From the NCBI GenBank assembly GCA_964628905.1, contig CAZVNS010000023.1, positions 1 to 30,373 on the forward strand: a stretch of 30,373 nt of DNA. Direction: 5' to 3'. The stretch is from JAJPXC01 sp964628905 (GTDB lineage: Bacteria > Bacteroidota > Bacteroidia > Bacteroidales > Muribaculaceae). The translations under genes were made by a program, and so were the position numbers. Of the stretch, positions 18,001-24,363 are shown in pieces. The notes below the pieces were generated by a model. That model was not told where the DNA came from and ran no database searches. It was given only the letters and a program-made list of their open reading frames with translations. The stretch's first letter is position 1, and each line of letters opens with the position of its first letter.

Positions 18001-19490
18001 TCACCCACCTGATAAACTTGGCCGCCGTAGGTATATTCGTAAGCGATGCCCAACACCTCATCGGCGTTGAGCTGGCTTTTGATTGACACATATCCTAAGG
18101 TGGAGTTGAGGGTGTACTCCGACGAGCTGAGCAGGCGGGCGCTTTCTACCTTCTCGTAGTCTTTACCACCCTCGATGCCGTAGGCCGAAAGGGGTTCGAG
18201 GGCCTGGGTCACGGTGTTGATGTTGCGAGCGCCGGGGTAGTTGGCCTTGATCTCCTGCAGCAGGTTGTTGGACGAATTGGAGGGCACGTCCTGCGACAGG
18301 TTGGGCACCCAGTGGTCGTTGGCAAGCACACGGTTTTCACCCAAGTCCATGAAAGCCACGATATTGCGTGCTTCGTTGAAGTTATTGTTTTTGTTTGTAA
18401 CCCAGATTTCGACGCGGGTGATGTTGACTCCCGAAGCCACGAATGGAAGCTTCGAGGCAAACTGGTCGTAGTTGTCGCGGAAATAGTGGCCGAGGAAGTA
18501 GTGGCGGTTTTGGTCGTACTCGTCGGCATTGATCTCGAAGTCGGTGGTCTGCACGCCACCCTTTGAGCTGACGCTCTTCGACTCGGAGTTCTGTTGCGAC
18601 ACCAAGGCTGTGGCAGTGAGTTTGCCAAACTGCAGCTGGGTTTTGATACCGAACAGTGCCGTGCTGCCTCGTATCAGCGACGATCCGGTGGTCATCGACA
18701 CGTTACCGGCCTCAATAGCCTTGACTATATCGTCCTCCTTACCCTCGTAGGCGAGTTTGATGTTCTTGGAGTCGAAGTCAAATGTGGCGTCAGTGTTGTA
18801 AGTCATGTTGAACTTCAGACGGTCGCCCACGCCGGCGGCGATTGTGGCCTGGATCTTCTGGTCGAAGTCGAAGTAAGTCTTGCGACGGGCCGAGAGCGAC
18901 AGCGCAGGGTTGTCGGTCTTATTGCTCTTGACACCCATCTTGATCTGCACCGTACCCTGGGTTTTGAGCGACACGCCACCGGGGCCGAAGATCTTCTCCA
19001 ACGGCCCGAGGGCGAAGTTCATGTCGAAGATGTTGAAGGGCTGTTTCTCCTTACCCTCAGCAAGCTCCATATTGCGCTCGCGGTAATACTCCTGGAGCGA
19101 GCGGCGCAGCTGCCAGTCGTTGTACTGCTTCTCTGAAAGGATGAAGGGGGTGGCCACCTCGTAGTCGCCGACCTTGGTGCGTATCACATAGCAGCCGGTC
19201 TCGGGGTCGTACTCAGCCTCGGTCTTGATGTTGGAGGGGGTGGCCAGGTCGGTAGCCAGCTCGTCGGCCACGAGGTCTTGATAGCTCTGAGGTATCATGT
19301 TGGACGTGGCGAAGGGCATCATTATCGAGTCGGCGGGATTGGCCGGAGGTGCGGGATACACCGGAGGGGGAGGTGGCAGCTCGCTCTTATAGTACTGAGC
19401 AGTAGCCACCAACGAGCATAATGCGAGCGTAAACACCAGCCCGCACATTGCCACCATTGATCGTATCGCCTTCCGGTTGCTTTTATTCAT
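12051..19490 (-). CDS. sprA: SprA/Sov, giant outer membrane translocon of the type IX secretion system
   Basis: A 2479-residue protein, within the usual 2,400-2,500 range of SprA/Sov. A signal peptide (cleavage near ATA-Q, residue 31) is followed by a proline-rich segment (PPPPPVYPAPP). The long body is rich in amphipathic beta strands and aromatic residues, with SprA-type stretches such as QKIQATIAAGVGDRLKFNMTYN near the N-terminal third, SYIDDFETSQTGIDLRSPYSW centrally, and a final strand ending NLSLAR. SprA forms a very large beta barrel through which T9SS cargo crosses the outer membrane. It follows ruvA after 17 bases, an adjacency recurrent in Bacteroidetes. No other T9SS gene or cargo C-terminal domain was seen in this window. 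No frameshift or internal stop is present. Confidence 0.95.
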   Translation of the reverse strand: MNKSNRKAIRSMVAMCGLVFTLALCSLVATAQYYKSELPPPPPVYPAPPANPADSIMMPFATSNMIPQSYQDLVADELATDLATPSNIKTEAEYDPETGCYVIRTKVGDYEVATPFILSEKQYNDWQLRRSLQEYYRERNMELAEGKEKQPFNIFDMNFALGPLEKIFGPGGVSLKTQGTVQIKMGVKSNKTDNPALSLSARRKTYFDFDQKIQATIAAGVGDRLKFNMTYNTDATFDFDSKNIKLAYEGKEDDIVKAIEAGNVSMTTGSSLIRGSTALFGIKTQLQFGKLTATALVSQQNSESKSVSSKGGVQTTDFEINADEYDQNRHYFLGHYFRDNYDQFASKLPFVASGVNITRVEIWVTNKNNNFNEARNIVAFMDLGENRVLANDHWVPNLSQDVPSNSSNNLLQEIKANYPGARNINTVTQALEPLSAYGIEGGKDYEKVESARLLSSSEYTLNSTLGYVSIKSQLNADEVLGIAYEYTYGGQVYQVGEFSSDITSTSEALYVKMLKSTTVAPKLPMWGLMMKNVYSLGAYQLSQQNFRLNIMYLSDTTGTQINYLPVTGLNDQPLLQVMNLDRIDSNQDSNPDGFFDYIEGYTVQSQTGKIIFPVVEPFGEHLAKKINNPVLAQQYCYQELYDSTLVVARQFADKNKFILKGKYQASSGSQIRLNAMNVPRGSVVVTAGGVQLTENSDYTVDYSMGIVTITNQSIIDSGQSINVTLENQSLYSMQRKTLLGLDLQYQFNKNFNIGATILHFSEKALTEKVNIGDEIINNTMWGLNLAYQSEFMWLTNLINKIPTVNAVQPSRFNLTAEFAQLVPHNQKSGSAKGSSYIDDFETSQTGIDLRSPYSWFLASTPYESGANAMFPEAGLSNNVDYGKNRALLNWYYIDRMFTQRNSSLCPGYIRSDLEQLSNPYVREVTTYEIFPNRDLQYGESAIIQTLNLSYYPTERGPYNLDATNIDDSGNLLYPEKRWGGIMRKMDNTNFEQSNIEYVQFWLMNPFLDPDNPNYDGGDLYFNFGEISEDILKDGKKSYENGIPYDGNDQYLTNSVWGRTSQQNSLTYSFDNTTGSRTVQDVGLDGLPNTMEFEFDSYKDYLDQLRLKLTPAAIEEMQNDKFSPFNDPAGDNYHFFRGVDYDEQRLGILDRYKRYNGVEGNSLSPEDASDPLYQAARSVPDVEDINQDNTLNEYERYFQYKVSIRPEDFEVGKNYITDKQVSLVRTRDGKDQEVEWYQFKIPLSDYERVVGSISDLSTVRFARIFMTGFKQVTHLRFATLELVRGEWRPYQFNLNQRGDAPAEGQLDISVVNIEENGARQPVNYVLPPGVTRITDPGQAQITQLNEQSLSLKVTGLQAGDARGVYRNTQYDLRNYKRMQMWIHAESLIDDLTNLRSGEISLFVRLGTDVKSNFYEYEIPLTLTPHGKYSDTSTDREKVWPLNNFMDLDLQSLVTLKRERNVAKAQEGSNVGYATLYTGRDPNNENNRMAVMGNPSLSDIRVMLVGVRNNASTTKDATVWVNELKVTDFNNEGGWAAKANATLNVSDIATLNFGTHIETAGFGGVDQSLNDRRMDDYEQYNFAVQGDVGRLLPEKIKLKAPIYFSVTKEKTSPKYNPLDQDVLLKDALDEANTKAERDSISNYAIERSTIKNFSISGLKFDVQSKRPMPWDPANFTFNFSFNKQNKMDPTTEYEYTNDYRGSFQYSYTPLLPGLKPFNWIKSKNKNLKFIKDWELNYLPNNITFLTTMSRYYYELQTRSETDVMFQLPVSVSKNFLWDRQLNLSWNITKSLSLTFNSNTSARIEETVGAVNRRLFPDKYREWKDTVWNSILSMGTPWAYNQTFTGQYKAPFSKIPVLDFLNGSVTYNATYRWDRGATVDGESMGNTIANQASWSADGRLNFESIYNKFNFTKEINKRFANTRKTASQARKPKKFERTYMLQPDTTLTIKHNLRAKKVKVEATTVDGQPFPVKFKVIDPQSIEVLTPGDKNIKFTITEIIKEEKGLWREIGEYAARFAMSPRSAAIRWKRTNSLSIPLYRPDVGNIFGQSRSYGPMAPGLDFAFGFTDESYIDRIKARGWLITDDGQTSPAIWSKGTELNIELNLELFKGFKVQLTTNRTDNRTNQIQFMYADMPVSRTGSYTKTHIAIGTALGSSKAENGYESGTFNQFLENIPIMRSRIEQKYVGMNYPEGGFMRDNIHAGRPFDPSVGTISETSSDVLIPAFLAAYSGGNAHTYYTDPFPSFAHALPNWRVTYDGFVNMGNMRNIFKTFTLTHAYQCTYTVGSYTSYLNWLSVDGNYGFTLDELTGNPIPSSPFNISSVAINEKFAPLLGVNVTLNNDITLNAEYRDQRTLTLNSSAGQVVEATTRGLTFGAGYKIIGFNSVLKMRGSGTGVSNDLTLNADFSLQTSQALIRRIEGNYTQATSGTRTLSMNFTANYILSKRLTVSAYFDHQVNTPLVSNAAYPTTNSSYGISFNLSLAR

Positions 19491-19507
19491 TGCACTGCAC
19501 GTGCCTA

Positions 19508-20089
19508 TCAGAGCATCGCAAGAGCCTGACGGATAGCGGCATCCACCTTGGTCTGAGGAGCCGCCTCGTAAATCTTCTTGAGGGCTTTCTGCGCCGCTGG
19601 CTTGGGAAAACCGAGGATCACGAGCGCGGCCAATGCCTCCTCGAAATCCTCCGATGACTGTGTAGGCTGCAATAATAACGTAGCGTCAGTGGGTTTTATT
19701 TTATCCTTGAGGTCAACAATTATGCGCTGAGCAGTTTTCAGCCCTATACCCTTCACATTCTTCAGCCGAGAATGGTCGCCCGAGGCTATCACAGCCTCAA
19801 GCTCAGCCGCCGGTATCGACGACAGGATCATCCTCGCAGTGTTGGCTCCCACGCCCGACACGCCGATCAGCGCCAAAAAGAGCTGACGCTCGCGGTCGTC
19901 GATAAAGCCGTAGAGCGTGTGGGCATCCTCGCGTATGGCCTCATACACTAACAGCTTGGCCGACTCAGCCTTCTGCAACTTGTCAAATGTAGGCAGGGTG
20001 ATGTTGAGCAGATACCCTACCCCGCCGCAGTCGATCACAGCATAGGCGGGGTTGACGCTGTCAATGCGTCCAGATACATATTCTATCAT
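19508..20089 (-). CDS. ruvA: Holliday junction branch migration protein RuvA
   Basis: RuvA binds four-way DNA junctions and loads the RuvB motor. The 193-residue protein has the N-terminal OB-fold (MIEYVSGRIDSVNPAYAVIDCGGVGY), then the helix-hairpin-helix pair (LIGVSGVGANTARMIL and VKGIGLKTAQRIIVDLKDK) and a C-terminal RuvB-binding domain (ALAALVILGFPKPAAQKAL). Size and domain order are normal. It is divergent from the DUF4301 gene and is the first gene of a likely unit with sprA. Confidence 0.96.
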   Translation of the reverse strand: MIEYVSGRIDSVNPAYAVIDCGGVGYLLNITLPTFDKLQKAESAKLLVYEAIREDAHTLYGFIDDRERQLFLALIGVSGVGANTARMILSSIPAAELEAVIASGDHSRLKNVKGIGLKTAQRIIVDLKDKIKPTDATLLLQPTQSSEDFEEALAALVILGFPKPAAQKALKKIYEAAPQTKVDAAIRQALAML

Positions 20090-20115
20090 TGTAAAAAATG
20101 CGTTGATTTATGATG

Positions 20116-20123
20116 CAAATTTA
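20116..20123 (-). promoter_or_regulatory. ruvA: -7 box of the ruvA-sprA promoter
   Basis: The minus strand reads TAAATTTG, an exact TAnnTTTG match, 27 bases before the ruvA ATG. No -33 TTTG at 19-21 bases is evident. Confidence 0.5.
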
Positions 20124-20145
20124 ACCATTATTCCGCAAAGTTCGT

Positions 20146-20153
20146 TATCTTTG
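20146..20153 (+). promoter_or_regulatory. -7 box of the DUF4301 gene promoter
   Basis: TATCTTTG matches TAnnTTTG exactly, and a TTTA (20120-20123) sits 22 bases upstream as a poor -33 candidate. The predicted leader before the ATG at 20216 is about 55 bases. Confidence 0.5.
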
Positions 20154-20215
20154 CGAATATCTATCGTTCACTAACCATTTGTAGATTTTTTTCACACTAA
20201 ATAACCGATTCAACT

Positions 20216-21745
20216 ATGTTAACCGAACAAGATCTGGCCCAAATCAAGTCGTTGGGCATGACCTCCGAAGGGGTGCTCGCCCAGCTTGAGCGCCACCGCA
20301 AGGGTTTCCCATATCTACGCATCGACGCCGCAGCCACCGTAGGGCACGGCATACGCCGCCTCACCCCCGAACAGCAGCAGCAGGCCGTAGCCCGATGGCA
20401 GCGCTACCTGGCCGACGGAGGCAAGGTGGTGAAATTCCAACCCGCCTCGGGTGCCGCTTCTCGCATGTTCAAGGCTCTCTTTGAGTATGTAGACTCTACC
20501 GACGACCAGCCTAAGGCTGCCGTGGTCGAGGTGCTAGAAAACATCGAGAAGATGCCATTCTACAACGAGCTCAACAACACCACCCTCAAGCTATACGGCA
20601 TGGATGTCAAAGCCCTCCGCGAAGCCGGCCGCAACAAAGATATAATCCGCGCCATTATCTCCCCCGAAGGGATGAACTATGGCGGTCTGCCCAAAGGCCT
20701 CCTGTCGTTCCACACATACCCCGACGGCACAGCGCGCACTCCCCTTGAGGAGCAGCTCGTCGAAGGCACAGCTGTGGCACGACGCACCGACGGCACCGTG
20801 CACCTCCACTTCACCGTATCACCTCAGCACCGCGAACTCTTCCGCAACAAGCTCGCACAGGTGATACCCCAGCTCGAGGAGCGCAACGGCGTGAAGTACG
20901 ACGTGTCGCTCAGCGAGCAGAAGCTATCCACCGACACCATCGCCGCCAACCCCGACGGCACCCCCTTCCGCTACGATGGGAAGCTCGTGTTCCGCCCCGG
21001 CGGCCACGGAGCACTGATCGAGAACCTCAACGACGTCGATGGCGAGGTGGTGATGATAAAGAACGTCGACAACGTGACCCCCGACCATCTCCGCGGCGAC
21101 ACAATATTATATAAGCAAGTGCTCGCAGGAGTACTCGTCGAGACCCGCGACCGCATCGCCGAATACCTCAACGACCTCGCCTTGGGCAACTACACCCGCC
21201 ACCGCCTCGACGAGATGGCCCGTTTCCTCAAAGAGGAACTCTGCATCACAGACCCGCGCCTTGACAACGCCACCGACATCGAACTGGCCAAACTGATCCG
21301 CGAAAAGCTTGACCGCCCCTTGCGCGTATGCGGCATGGTGCGTAACGAGGGTGAGCCCGGTGGCGGCCCATTCATAGCCTACAACGCCGACGGCTCAGCT
21401 TCACCCCAAATCCTTGAGAGCACACAGATCGACCCCAACAACCCAGACGCCGCCGAAAAGGCCAAAAACGCCACCCACTTCAACCCCGTCGACCTCGTTT
21501 GCTGGACCACCCGCGACTCAGCCGGCGAGCACTACAACCTCCCCGACTACGTTGACCACAACACCGGCTTCATATCAAGCAAGTCGTTCCACGGCCGGGA
21601 GCTGCGCGCCCTCGAGCTCCCCGGACTCTGGAACGGCGCGATGAGCGACTGGAACACCATCTTCGTCGAAGTCCCCATCACCACCTTCACCCCCGTCAAG
21701 ACCGTCAACGACCTGCTCCGCCCCGCCCATCAGCCCCAAGCCTAA
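20216..21745 (+). CDS. DUF4301 family protein, possible sugar-nucleotide pyrophosphorylase-like enzyme
   Basis: A 509-residue cytoplasmic protein without signal peptide or membrane segments, recognisable as DUF4301, a Bacteroidetes family of unestablished function. Motif order resembles UDP-sugar pyrophosphorylases: a Gly/Ser/Arg nucleotide loop after a beta strand (QPASGAASRMFK, residues 75-86), GLPKG (157-161), a 'SEQ' segment (233-235), PGGHGALIENL (261-271) comparable to the uridine-binding PxGxG loop, and KNVDN (282-286) comparable to the metal-binding VDN. The classical LAGGxGTR is altered, so the enzymatic role is inference. It is monocistronic, between divergent ruvA and convergent MFS genes. 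Confidence 0.8.
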   Translation: MLTEQDLAQIKSLGMTSEGVLAQLERHRKGFPYLRIDAAATVGHGIRRLTPEQQQQAVARWQRYLADGGKVVKFQPASGAASRMFKALFEYVDSTDDQPKAAVVEVLENIEKMPFYNELNNTTLKLYGMDVKALREAGRNKDIIRAIISPEGMNYGGLPKGLLSFHTYPDGTARTPLEEQLVEGTAVARRTDGTVHLHFTVSPQHRELFRNKLAQVIPQLEERNGVKYDVSLSEQKLSTDTIAANPDGTPFRYDGKLVFRPGGHGALIENLNDVDGEVVMIKNVDNVTPDHLRGDTILYKQVLAGVLVETRDRIAEYLNDLALGNYTRHRLDEMARFLKEELCITDPRLDNATDIELAKLIREKLDRPLRVCGMVRNEGEPGGGPFIAYNADGSASPQILESTQIDPNNPDAAEKAKNATHFNPVDLVCWTTRDSAGEHYNLPDYVDHNTGFISSKSFHGRELRALELPGLWNGAMSDWNTIFVEVPITTFTPVKTVNDLLRPAHQPQA

Positions 21746-21761
21746 CCCCACACCCCTACAG

Positions 21762-21802
21762 CACTTCCGCACTTCGCTTTATAAGGCGGAAGTGCGGAAG
21801 TG
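21762..21802. terminator. Long near-perfect hairpin between convergent genes, likely bidirectional terminator
   Basis: CACTTCCGCACTTC (21762-21775) and GAAGTGCGGAAGTG (21789-21802) are perfect 14-base arms, and the 13-base interior (gctttataaggcg) can pair further with a bulge. It lies 16 bases after the DUF4301 stop and 75 bases from the MFS stop. T-tracts are weak. A second GC-rich hairpin (GCCCC/GGGGC, 21844-21867) sits 9 bases beyond the MFS gene end. Confidence 0.65.
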
Positions 21803-21876
21803 TATGTTTAAGTATGAAATGGCGGTCATCGGGAGCTTACCGTGCCCCGGCGCTGCGCGGCGGGGGCCCCAGTGGC

Positions 21877-23592
21877 TTATAGCTCGTATAGCTCGGCGTC
21901 GGCTACCTCGGACTCGAGGGTCTCGGCTGAGGTGGCCTTAATGTTGGGCAGCTCAAGGCCGATGTGCTCCTTGCGGTCGATCACCTTGAGGTAGAGGCCG
22001 ATGAAGAAGGCGGCTACGCCCAGACAGGCGAGCATCACAAGCGGCCATGTGTAGTCGTACATCGTCGATGCCTGAGCCTCGGTAATCTGATGGGCGTCGA
22101 GCTGCGCGGCGATAGTACCGTTGGTCGAGTCAAGCACCTTGCCGATGAGCAGCGGGAAGAGCCACAGACCGATGTTCTGTATCCAGAAAATCAGAGCGTA
22201 AGCCGAACCTATCACCTTGGCGTCGACCAACTTAGGCACGCTCGGCCACAGCGATGCGGGAACGAGCGAGAACGACGCTCCGAGCACCAGGATTGTGACG
22301 TAGGCCACCACGACTCCTCCAAGATCATTACCCTTGAACATCGGCAGGATGAAAGCGAACGCCAGGTGACAGGCCACGAGCAGCAGCGATCCGTAGATTA
22401 GCATCGAGGCCGCTTTGCCCTTATAGTCGACATATTTACCAAGGATGGGGGTGATACCTACGGCCAACAGCGGGAACACCGAGAATATCGATGCAGCCGA
22501 TTGCTGCTTGTAGCCAAAGAAACAGAATGTGACAAGCGCGATGATTGACACTACTAACAATATTACACGCAGAACCTTCTCCTTCTGGAAGTTGCTGACA
22601 AACGCCGCAACAGCAGCCACGAGCATGATGGCGTAAGAGATCCAAGTCACGACGTCGCTGGCCCAGAACGAGTCAGCGGCGGGAGCCTCAAGCGTCAGAT
22701 TGCACTGCAGCATGTTGACCGCATACTTCTGGAAGGGGAATATCGCCGAGTAATATAGCACGCACAGCAGCGATACGAGCCAGAAGCCGCGGCTGCGCAA
22801 TATCGCACCCACATCGCTGATCTTGAACGGCTCATCCTTCTCCTCCTCGGCGCCGGTCTGACGGTCGAGCTTGGCGTCCATGAAGAAGTAGACTATAAAC
22901 ATGATCAGGGCTATCATCAACAGCACCACGCCGAAGGCTACCGAGCGCGACACGTTGACCTCCCCTCCGAGCAATGCGAAGAAGGGGGAGAATATCATAC
23001 ATGTGGCTACTCCAAGACGGGCGAGAGCCATCTCCGAACCCATCGCCATCGCCATCTCGTGGCCTTGGAACCACTTTACGATGCCGCGCGACACAGTGAT
23101 ACCCGCCATCTCAACGCCGCAGCCAAAGATCATGAAGCCCACGGCGGCAAACTTGGCCGACGCCGGCATGCCCTCGTAGAAAGGCGACACGCCCAACTCG
23201 TCGAACACAGGTATATAATTAAGGTGTTCGGTGAACCATACGCCCAGCGCCGTGTCAGGGAACGTAGCCTCCAGGGCCACATACTGCATGCACGCGCCGA
23301 TGAGCATCACCGCCCCCGACAGCAGAGCCGTGAACCTCACGCCCATCTTGTCGAGGATGATACCCGCGAATATCAAGAAGAATACAAATACATTAAGGAA
23401 AGTCTCCGAGCCCTGCATCGTACCAAACGCCGTAGAGTCCCATCCGCGGGTACTCTGCAGCAGGTCCTTGATTGGCGACAGCACATCCATGAAGATGTAG
23501 CTGCAGAACATGGCCAGAGCCAGAAGCAACAGCGCCATCCAACGTATTGCCGGCGAGTCGCTTAATAACTTTTTCGTAGTTACAGCAGTCAT
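21877..23592 (-). CDS. Major facilitator superfamily transporter
   Basis: A 571-residue inner membrane protein with about 12 predicted helices. The loop between helices 2 and 3 has a shortened MFS signature (LDKMGVRFTAL). A hydrophilic central loop (about residues 240-265, rich in Asp, Glu, Lys) separates the two halves. Family members with this N-terminal pattern (SYIFMDVLSPIKDLL) are annotated in Bacteroidetes only as MFS transporters, and the substrate cannot be deduced. It is divergent from the outer membrane barrel gene and convergent to the DUF4301 gene, and so is transcribed alone. Confidence 0.9.
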   Translation of the reverse strand: MTAVTTKKLLSDSPAIRWMALLLLALAMFCSYIFMDVLSPIKDLLQSTRGWDSTAFGTMQGSETFLNVFVFFLIFAGIILDKMGVRFTALLSGAVMLIGACMQYVALEATFPDTALGVWFTEHLNYIPVFDELGVSPFYEGMPASAKFAAVGFMIFGCGVEMAGITVSRGIVKWFQGHEMAMAMGSEMALARLGVATCMIFSPFFALLGGEVNVSRSVAFGVVLLMIALIMFIVYFFMDAKLDRQTGAEEEKDEPFKISDVGAILRSRGFWLVSLLCVLYYSAIFPFQKYAVNMLQCNLTLEAPAADSFWASDVVTWISYAIMLVAAVAAFVSNFQKEKVLRVILLVVSIIALVTFCFFGYKQQSAASIFSVFPLLAVGITPILGKYVDYKGKAASMLIYGSLLLVACHLAFAFILPMFKGNDLGGVVVAYVTILVLGASFSLVPASLWPSVPKLVDAKVIGSAYALIFWIQNIGLWLFPLLIGKVLDSTNGTIAAQLDAHQITEAQASTMYDYTWPLVMLACLGVAAFFIGLYLKVIDRKEHIGLELPNIKATSAETLESEVADAELYEL

Positions 23593-23633
23593 TTTTAGTA
23601 ATGTGTGATGTGTGAAATGATTGATATATTCGG

Positions 23634-23641
23634 CAAATTTA
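23634..23641 (-). promoter_or_regulatory. -7 box of the MFS gene promoter
   Basis: The minus strand reads TAAATTTG, an exact TAnnTTTG match, 42 bases upstream of the MFS ATG (23592). Confidence 0.5.
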
Positions 23642-23662
23642 GCGATTTTTTGCCAAAATTAT

Positions 23663-23670
23663 TATCTTTG
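23663..23670 (+). promoter_or_regulatory. -7 box of the outer membrane barrel gene promoter
   Basis: TATCTTTG matches TAnnTTTG exactly, with TTTA (23638-23641) 21 bases upstream as a near-consensus -33 element. The leader to the ATG at 23725 would be about 45-50 bases. Confidence 0.55.
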
Positions 23671-23724
23671 TGGCATTAACTGAAACCGAATTTAAACATA
23701 TCGCTAACCGTAAAACTTTTTATT

Positions 23725-24357
23725 ATGAAATCCCTCAAAGCATTAGCCATCGTGGCCCTGCTCGCCATCGTCGGGGCCGCTCCCGCCGCAGCTCAGTTTA
23801 AGTGGGGCCCCCGCCTGGGCTTCAACACCTCTAAATTGCACTTCGACGGCAAGGTCACCGACACCAAGAACATGACCGGCTTCACCGGCGGTATGGAGGT
23901 GGAGCTCACCATCCCCGTGGTGGGCTTCGGCTTCGACGCATCAGTGATGTACGTCAACCGCGGCGTCAACGACCCCGTCTATGTCGACAACGGCAACGGT
24001 CAACCCGTGACCACCACCGACAACAAGCACCACTACTCTTACATCGAAATCCCCATCAACCTCAAATACAAAATCGGCCTGCCCGCCGTCAGCAAGATCA
24101 TCGCCCCGTACATCTACACCGGCCCCAGCTTCGCCTTCCTCTGCTCAAGCAAGACATGGCAGGACATGAAGCGCAAATCGTGCGACGTGGCCTGGAACTT
24201 CGGTCTCGGCGTCGAGCTGTTCACCCACCTGCAAGTGTCAGCTTCCTACGGCATCGGCCTCAACTCAGCCGTAGAGCGCATGATCGGCGGTGGCGGCCAG
24301 GAGGTGTACGACGGCAAGAACCGCTGCTGGACAGTGACCGCCGCTTACCTCTTCTAA
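23725..24357 (+). CDS. Outer membrane beta-barrel protein (PorT/OMP_b-brl-like)
   Basis: A 210-residue protein with a clear signal peptide (MKSLKALAIVALLAIVGAAPAAAQ, cleavage about residue 23/24). Alternating strands follow: FKWGPRLGFNTSKL, a YSYIEIPINLKYKIG segment typical of the PorT-like barrel family, YIYTGPSFAF, WNFGLGVELF and LQVSASYGIGL. It ends with a terminal aromatic residue (AAYLF), as outer membrane barrels do. An eight-stranded barrel is expected. Its precise role is unknown; many such proteins are small structural barrels. Only six bases separate it from the following Ntn-hydrolase gene, so the two are probably co-expressed. Confidence 0.88.
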   Translation: MKSLKALAIVALLAIVGAAPAAAQFKWGPRLGFNTSKLHFDGKVTDTKNMTGFTGGMEVELTIPVVGFGFDASVMYVNRGVNDPVYVDNGNGQPVTTTDNKHHYSYIEIPINLKYKIGLPAVSKIIAPYIYTGPSFAFLCSSKTWQDMKRKSCDVAWNFGLGVELFTHLQVSASYGIGLNSAVERMIGGGGQEVYDGKNRCWTVTAAYLF

Positions 24358-24363
24358 TCACAA

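Noticed and set aside
21844..21867. GC-rich hairpin after the MFS gene as an intrinsic terminator
   Set aside because: No T-tract follows in the minus direction and the inner pairing is imperfect. It is noted only in the entry for the stronger neighbouring hairpin.
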